64,000 nt of DNA from Chromera velia (taxonomy: Eukaryota; Sar; Chromeraceae). Made by a program: the position numbers and the translations under genes. A model generated the notes under the pieces. It saw only the letters and a program-made list of their open reading frames with translations. It was not told the DNA's origin and did no database searches. The stretch spans positions 35,331 to 99,330 of the forward strand of contig JAHBMJ010002538.1 in assembly GCA_018398765.1 (NCBI GenBank), in the 5' to 3' direction. This document shows, one piece after another, positions 57,688-64,000 of this stretch (positions within the stretch are counted from its first letter, which is position 1; each line of letters starts with the position of its first letter).

Positions 57688-58143
57688 ATATCTGTGTGAA
57701 AGTGGGTCAGCGGACCTTCTGATCACTGGAGAACCCTTGGCCTTCAGATTGATTTGAAATCCATAGCGCAGGTAGGTGTCCCATTCTCCTCTTGTCTCAA
57801 GTATGTCATTGATTTGGGGAGTTCCCTTTTGAAGTTTGGCTGAGAGCTGCAAGCACATGCACGCACAGGTACATACAAGGTAATGAAAGATGTGTATGTG
57901 TCATGTATGCAAGCTGATGCTGAAGGAATTTCGAGTGCTAAGGGATGGAAAACGTTAAGGGGTAAATGCTATCGGCTGAACCACTACGTTGGCTTGACGG
58001 ACGTTTCCAAGGGTCTCTGGAGTCATACAACATTCTGCAAACAAGCAGTCGAGGCTCTCAGGTGACTGGAGCAGCTTTTGGAGTTCTTCAACATCATCTT
58101 GAAGCTTTTCTTTGAGGATCCACACCAGAAAAAAGGAAAGTCC
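57688..58143 (-). CDS. Two exons of an unrecognised protein with one membrane segment
   Basis: The exon starting at 58143 (TTTTCAG acceptor, phase 0) encodes GLSFFLVWILKEKLQDDVEE and a helical stretch through LLQSPESLDCLF. Its donor is probably near 58010. The exon 57846-57688 (TTGCAG to GTAAGC, phase 0, 53 residues) encodes KLQKGTPQINDILETRG and EWDTYLRYGFQINLKAKG. Joining to the exon at 57391 fails in phase unless a further exon in the duplicated block is used. The 5' exon was not found. Function unknown. Confidence 0.45.
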
Positions 58144-59063
58144 CTGAAAATGGGGCATAGTGTTGTTTCTCTGACTAAAGATCGATACACAAAAAGATTT
58201 CCTCAGAGCTGATCACAAAAAGATGTCAATGATCAAAGGTTAAATACTGCTGTCCTAGTAGACTTTAGTCGTGTCTAGTCGTGTCGAGCTTACTACGAGA
58301 GTCCAGTGTCTGTCCACCATCGATTTTCTTTCCTTTCTTGTCTGTTCTCTTTCTTCTGACAGTTCAGTGACTTCAGTCTGATTGAGACTGCATATGGAAT
58401 TGCTATTATAGCTCCTTGCAAATCAGTTGGCACTGTTGAATTTAAATGCATGCATGCATCCGCCTAGCGGGCCTGGCTGCATGTGCATACATCAATCATG
58501 CTGACCGTCTACGTATCGTGATCATGATACCAGAGCTAGAAATTAATCAAACAACAGATTCAGCTCTCCACTACTACCATATGAAAAGCTACCTCACAAC
58601 GAAGCTCAAGACCCTTTAGAACCGTATATAGTCGAGCAGGCTCCACCTATGAAGAGTCAAATCTCACAAATTTTCACGGGTAGAATAAAGCGTTAAAGAT
58701 TGTGACTTTCATGGGGGGCACACCTATTACTTCCTGTCTCCATCCTTCTCCCTCGTCTATCCCATCACGAGAAGAGCGATATGCGCTCACTCAGCACGCA
58801 CATGCATGGATCTTGATGGGAATGGGCGGTATGTGTAGGCAGACTAGCTGTGGGGAGCCTCTGCAGTTAGTGGAACAATTTAGATGGATACCTGGAAGAG
58901 GGAGACGGCGAAAAATCATTTTCTTTCGCTGAAATCTTAATTGAGATGGATCACATCTGCCCCGTCTAGGATACTATAGGACACAGAGTATCGACTACGT
59001 CTATGCAACCTTGACTTTCTCAAGTTGAGGCATGACGAGTGGTAGTCCTTTTTCGATGACCTG
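58144..59063. other. Spacer, no gene seen
   Basis: Mixed-composition sequence with TGCATGCATGCATC at 58447 and no supported exon, up to the probable 5' LTR of the retrotransposon. Confidence 0.5.
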
Positions 59064-59694
59064 TGTTGGGAGGCGAGGCGTTGCCGCTTACGTTGTATGA
59101 ACTGCCACGAACGACTACGTCGTGCTCGCTATAATTTGGTTAGTTTAGTTACTAGTACCAAGACTAGGCATATGTGGGCTCCTAGGGAAATTGTCCCAAC
59201 TCATTTGCAACATACGATATATATAAATTTGTTTGTGTGAGAGTAAACGCATGCATCAAAGCGTGCGTCAGGTGGGCGCCGAGCGTTCTGCGAGCGCGCC
59301 AGCCATCCGCACGAGTGAAAAGTATTGCGAGCGGCGTGATCGCATGTTTGAGTGCATTAACGTCTGACTCCTTGATCGAACAGTAAGACTGTACGAAGGC
59401 TCGGTCTGCTCAGTCGGTTCATGATCGCGAGCATCCTCAGATGGCAGTCTGATCAGTCTGTGTATCATGTTTGGAGCATCGAAGTCCCGCGCATTGGATC
59501 GAACGCGCGGTCTTCGTTTAAGTGAATTCTAGATCGCCGTCTCCTTGAATTTCTCTGTCGTTACTGAATGGATTTTCCTGTCTGGACTGAGGACTGTGAC
59601 CCGGTAGGTCAGACTTCCCGTTTAGCTGTTTGAGCGTTACCCATTTTCGTTACCTGACTGTTCTAGTCTGTTCTAGGTAACGTTTACCGTCACA
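59064..59694 (+). repeat. Probable 5' LTR
   Basis: The proposed start TGTTGGGAGG fits the usual TGTTGG of copia LTRs, and the end at ...CCGTCACA precedes the primer binding site. A TATA-like GATATATATAAAT lies at 59216-59228. With the 3' LTR outside the window, the left border is a guess. Confidence 0.4.
59216..59228 (+). promoter_or_regulatory. TATA-like element in the LTR
   Basis: GATATATATAAAT about 575 bp upstream of the gag start. Its place within the presumed U3 makes it a candidate promoter for the retroelement. Confidence 0.4.
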
Positions 59695-59698
59695 AATT

Positions 59699-59717
59699 TG
59701 GTGTTCCCAAGCGTGGG
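59699..59717 (+). other. Putative tRNA primer binding site
   Basis: TGGTGTTCCCAAGCGTGGG begins with the TGG complementary to the tRNA 3' CCA and follows the presumed LTR end by four bases. The tRNA species was not identified. Confidence 0.45.
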
Positions 59718-59792
59718 TACTTCATTTTATCCCTTGATCTGCGTTGATCTGTCTCCTGATTCCTCTTCTGTTTTTTCGCTGTTCCTTCCAAT

Positions 59793-60935
59793 ATGGTGAA
59801 TACATCTGGTGGCAGTGCAGGCGGTGCTCCAGGCATACAGACGATCAAGTTGCCTGATCTGCACTGGGTCAATCCTTTCGAGTGCAAGGTCTCGTTTGCG
59901 ACCGTTCTGTCGTCTAAGGATGAGAACCTCAAGGCCATCTTCCGGAAGGAGTTTCGGCTCTGGAAGGAATCGCACAAGGCGACCGCCGAGTACATGCTGG
60001 CCGCTAAACACGTTCCGGATAAGGCGGACCAGGTGTCCCTTTGGAAGCTTTCCCTCCTCCGGGGTCTGAGGAAGGACCCTGACCTCGTTCATGAGGTCTC
60101 TGTTGCTGTGGGAGAGGGGAAGGAGTGTGCCGATCTCTTGGAGGCCGTCTCTGACGTAGCCACTGAGAAGAAGGAGATCGGTGCAAAGTCTTTTCGGGAG
60201 AAGCTCCTTGCTCTCCGGAGGAATTTGGGGAAGGAGGACATTGTGTCTGCCGTCGGTCGTCTGAAGAAGTGCCTCCGAGATGGAGGCAAGGCAGGTTACA
60301 CTGCACCCGACGACCTGAAGAAGAGGGCCCTTGAGAATGTACTCACCAAGTTTAAGTACACTGATGCCTCGGAGAAGGCCACCGAAAAGCATGACAAGAA
60401 GATCGCCGCGTTGACGTACGACGAGATTCTTCCTTTCGTTGAGAGGAAAGTAGAGGCGGCAGAGTTGCTTGCAGTGAAAGTCGCCATCGAGGGGCAGGGT
60501 TCTCGTTCCTCCTCTTCCCGTCCCCATCATGAGTATGGGGCAGCTGCCTCAGGTTTACGTGGGGGGTCTGGAAAAGGGAAAGGGGGGAAAGAGAAGAAAG
60601 GAAAGAAGAGGGAGACATCGTTTTAGTCTTCAGGAGACAGAGACAGAAATGCAGGTGCCGCTGCTGCTTCCAGTCAGGGCGGCTCGAGTTCGTCCTCCCG
60701 CCCCTGTCCCAACTGCGGGCACCTGAAGCACTATGATGAGGCAAAGGGTTGCCCTGCCAAGAATGTCAGGTGCTCTGTCTCCGGATATAATCAGACGGGG
60801 CACTATGCTAAGTGCTGTCCGTTAAAGAAACAGAAGCAGCAGCAGGCAGCAGCTGCAGGGGTGAGGGTGCAGAAAGGGACCATGTTCGAGCTCCGTGAGG
60901 TTCCCCAGGAGACTTTCACGGACCGGGATTTTTAA
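59793..60935 (+). pseudogene. gag: copia gag with premature TAG
   Basis: ATG 59793 opens a capsid-like reading frame of 277 residues, Lys/Glu-rich and helical (SFATVLSSKDENLKAIFRKE), that meets TAG at 60624-60626. The same frame continues past the stop into a Ser-rich linker and the nucleocapsid: CPNCGHLKHYDEAKGCPAK and then CSVSGYNQTGHYAKCC. The frame finally ends at TAA 60933-60935. Because the zinc-knuckle region is in the same frame, the TAG is best read as a nonsense mutation rather than the true gag end. In the second knuckle one of the expected cysteines is Ser. Confidence 0.8.
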
Positions 60936-60979
60936 ATGGCCCCTGGGCCGCCCCCCCCCAGTTCCAGTCCAGCCGCTGA

Positions 60980-63900
60980 GGGGGGGCAGGGGCCAGTGAG
61001 AAGGCTGGCAGTGGGCGTTTCGTGAGGGCAACCTTGCGGAATGCCGAGAAGAGGGGGTGGGAGTTTGGTGGGGAAACGGATGAAGTGAGAGTTGTCACGT
61101 CTGTTGAATCCTTTGTCGGTGTAACGGGGGAAGACGATGGAGAGATGATTGCCGATTCCGGGGCCTCGAAAAGTCTCGTTCCCCCCTCGTTTGACAGGTA
61201 TGTTGTTTCGTATGCTGACCAGGCTGTCTCGTTTCGTCTCGCCTCTGATGCTGCGCCCCTCTCTGTGAGAGGGGTCAAGACATTTCACCTTCTGTTTGTC
61301 GATGAATGGGGTGGTGTGCGCATCGTTTCTGAGGAAGGGTATAGTCACGAGTCAATCGGTCGTCCGTTGTTTGCTTGTGGGAGAAGAAAGTTGTCTCTTC
61401 CAGGGGAGGAGAGTCCCTCTGAACCTGGGTGGGTCTGGTTGAAGGATGTGCATGGGGAGAGGTTTCGTTCTCCTGTTGATCAGACGGGCAATGTTCCAAT
61501 TCTCCGTCTTGCGAAGGTTGAGGAAGCGGTTGTTGCTGCCAACGTTTGTCCTTCTGTTTCTCCTTGTCCCCTCCGACAGTCTGCTCTCTCTGGGCAGGCA
61601 GAGATTTCTCCTGAGAACAGATCGCACCTTTTGTTTGTCCTTCACTCCCGTCTCGGTCATGCGACTGGGCAGCGTTTGGAGGCCACATTGAAGGAGAAGG
61701 GGGTGGGGGTGCAATTTTCTGCGAAAGAGTGTAAAGAGGTGAGAGACACGTGTAAGGCGTGTCGTGTTGTGAACTTTCGGAGGAGAAAGTTGAAGAGAAG
61801 AGGTGTAACAGCGGGGATGCGAAAGCGTTCTCGCAAGGGGGATGAGTCTTCTGTTCATGAGGACGATAAGGAAAAGGAGCCAGAGCCTGCAGGTCCGGGG
61901 GGGCAGTTCAATGCCGACATCTACCATGACCTGAAGGATATGAAGAGAAAGGGGATCGGGAGGTTTCGTTACGTGTCTGTCATTGTTGATTTACAGACGC
62001 GAAGGAAATCGTTGTGGGCACTGCGGTCGAAAGATCACGCAGTGCGTCACCTGATCTCCTAGACTCGTCGGTGGGAGAAAGCTGGCAAGGGGAAGCCGAA
62101 GGTTGTGCACTCAGACAACGGAGGCGAGTTCATTTCTGGTCTCTACCTCTCGTTTTGTTCGTCAGTTGAGGGAGGGGGGATTGCAACTCAGTTCGGTCCT
62201 CCTCTCACTCCCGAAGTGCAGGCATTTGTTGAGAGAGTGAATGACGATTTCTTTTCTCTTTTGAACAAAGTTCTCTTTCAGCGTTCTCTTCCCTTTTATC
62301 TCTGGCCTGTCTTCATCCCTGGAATTGCCAATTCTCTAAATGAGGTTGTTCACGGCTTGACTGGCCTTTCCCCGAATTGTGCTCTTTTTGGTGTGCGTTC
62401 GGGGGTGCCCCCTGTTGCCCCAGGGGATGTTGTTCGCTTGTCCGATCCCTCTCGCCGTCAGCGTTTCGTTGCTGGCGGTCCTGTCGAAAAGAGTGAGAGA
62501 GCTCTTTTCGGGGGGGTGATCAGTCCGCAGTCTGTCTCTGTGTTGATTCGGAGAGGGAGACAGTGGAGGCCTCTTCGCGTTCACCCCAGCCACATTCAGA
62601 TGGAGTCATGGTTAGGGGTGGAGCGTATTGATTTTGACGAAGATGGCAGAAGTGATATGGTTGCAGAGAGGGAGACAGATTCTGTTGTGGGGAGAGGATC
62701 CGTTTGGGTTGGTTGGGGAGAAGAAGACAACCGGTCAGATGTAGACAATGCAGAGACTGGGGGTGAGGCGTCTGATGAGGACGTTTCTCATCCGGTCCGT
62801 CAGCTCCCTCGTTCTCCCCGAGGCGTTCGCGTGCCTCGTTTGCAGGGTGTTCTTGCCCGATGGTTAGATGGGGCCCTGTTCCCAGGGCAGATTGTGAGGG
62901 AGGGGGAAAAGCAAGTGAGGAGCATCACAGTAGCATGGTTGAAGCAGAGGGATGATGGAAGTTTCTTTCCTGCCGAGCTGGAGACAGTAAAGCAGAAAGA
63001 CATTGTGGAGCGGTTCGAGCTCCCCACTGATGGACAGCTTCCCCCTGCTGTGCTTGACAGACTTGCTGAGCAGGCACCTCCTGTGTCTGATCCTGTTCCC
63101 CCTATCCCTTCAGACGAAGTCCCGGTAGACGTTGATGTCGTTGCCGACCAGGCAGCCGAGGAAGCAAATACCGCCGAGTTCCTTCGGTGGTCTGAGATGT
63201 CCAAATCTCAGAGGAGGAATCAGATCCGTGAGCGTAGAAGGAGAAGGAGAGAGATAAAGGAAGCACGGATTACAAAAGCCCTCGATACGCACTTTGAGAT
63301 TGTGTGTGCAGTGATGAAAGGTGAGAGGGTGCGCAAGTTGATAGCGAGAGAGAACGATGCGAAGGGGCACATTCTTGCCACCGAGGAAGAGATTGCACAG
63401 GGTCTCTTCAAAGAGTCCGATCGAAAGGAACTCGCTCGTTGGTGTCTCTGTTCTGTATTTGATCTCTCTACACAGACACTGCAGATGGAGAAGGGGGTCA
63501 AGGCGATTACCCTTCAGTGGGTGAGGACCTGGAAGTTGAAGGAGGGAAAGAGGGTTGCAAAGTCTCGTCTCGTAGCGAGAGGGTTCCAAGACTCTCGTGA
63601 TTGGTCGGTGCTTGAGACCTACTCTGGCACAGCAGACGCAAGTCTGGCTAGAGTTGCCTTCCTCTGGGCCGTCTCAAAAGGTCTACAGGCAGCCAAAATG
63701 GACGTGTCAACTGCGTTCCTGCAGGCGCCCATGAAAGACGCAGTGTGGCTGCGCCTTCCATCCGACCTCCCTGTAGAGGTCTATCCCGGCCTCCGTGCTG
63801 GCGTCTTCGTTCGCATTCAGAGGGCTGTTTACGGCCTAAAGGATGCCCCAAAGGTCTACACGAGTTACTTCAAGAAGAAGGTGAGCAGCCTGGGGTGGAC

Positions 63901-64000
63901 TGAGATTGCTGAGTCGATTTTGGTCAGAAAGAACAAGAAGGGTGAGATCGTTGCTTTGCTTGTTATGCATGTTGATGATCTCTTCATTTTTTCTCCTTCT
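60980..64000 (+). pseudogene. pol: copia pol: protease, integrase, start of reverse transcriptase
   Basis: The frame is shifted relative to gag; the change falls near a 10-C run at 60949-60958. Protease has the active-site IADSGASKSLVP (near 61150). The GAG pre-integrase segment has LHSRLGHATGQRLE and CKAC. Integrase has its acidic residues in FNADIY, VVHSDNGGEF and FVERVND, but a TAG at 62060-62062 splits it after HLIS. The frame then stays open from 62063 to the window end. It includes the copia RT landmarks WLRLPSDLP, RAVYGLKDAPKVYTSYF, AAKMDVSTAFLQAPM and the catalytic MHVDDLFIF at 63965, just before the edge. Confidence 0.85.

Larger units (their letters stand above)
59064..64000 (+). 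mobile_element. Ty1/copia LTR retrotransposon, 3' part outside window
   Basis: The order of parts is probable 5' LTR, primer binding site, gag with zinc knuckle, protease, integrase and reverse transcriptase. Integrase before RT defines Ty1/copia (Pseudoviridae-type) rather than gypsy elements. The window ends inside RT, so RNase H and the 3' LTR are not seen. Three coding lesions show this copy is not autonomous as sequenced. Confidence 0.92.

Overview
This is nuclear DNA of an intron-rich unicellular eukaryote. Coding exons are fairly GC-rich and joined by GT-AG introns. Many introns end in long CT/GT microsatellites, and gene-poor AT-rich islands separate the genes. The family content (Rab3GAP, a HEI10-type meiotic RING protein, a chitin/hyaluronan-synthase-like glycosyltransferase, a Ty1/copia element) and the overall texture suggest a photosynthetic alveolate such as Chromera velia. 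That assignment is my inference and was not checked. There are no operons. All gene models were spliced by hand, using reading-frame phase as the check.

Layout. 1-2665 (+): the 3' part of a two-RRM hnRNP-like RNA-binding protein. 4374-5078 (-): an unrecognised gene whose intron holds a 48-bp minisatellite with an assembly gap. 6.6-8.8 kb (-): broken fragments of an unrecognised coding family, including a duplicated ~230-bp block. 10926-15587 (-): a complete Rab3GAP1-type catalytic subunit in five exons. It is divergent across 639 bp from 16227-23399 (+), a ~2,216-residue TPR protein starting MGCGAS. 23.4-25.2 kb: an AT-rich island with a 229-bp hAT-like MITE. 25.2-29.1 kb (+): a protein-kinase locus that looks degenerate, with two in-frame stops. 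30171-32795 (+): a decayed duplicate of part of the TPR gene, followed by another kinase C-terminal fragment (33328-33515). 34.87-35.15 kb: a decayed inverted copy of the HEI10 3' end. 35229-36204 (-) and 36920-39516 (+): two unrecognised multi-exon genes. 41481-51452 (-): twelve exons that close into one ~2,034-residue reading frame. It carries a membrane-embedded family-2 glycosyltransferase followed by a second, long polytopic region. 52176-53693 (+): a seven-exon HEI10/CCNB1IP1-type RING coiled-coil protein. 53.7-56.8 kb: an AT-rich island of nested small TIR elements. 56834-58143 (-): unrecognised gene(s). 59.06 kb to the end (+): a Ty1/copia LTR retrotransposon with an in-frame stop in gag, a frameshift before protease and a stop in integrase. 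It is cut by the window edge inside the reverse transcriptase.

The intact genes are ordinary eukaryotic cell functions and form no pathway cluster. Vesicle traffic is represented by Rab3GAP, meiotic crossing-over by HEI10, surface polysaccharide synthesis by the GT2 protein and RNA processing by the RRM protein. The most interesting material is structural: the giant GT2 fusion gene, the minisatellite inside an intron, the TPR segmental duplicate with a strong G:C to A:T substitution bias, and three small TIR elements whose ends can be fixed from target-site duplications or an empty site.
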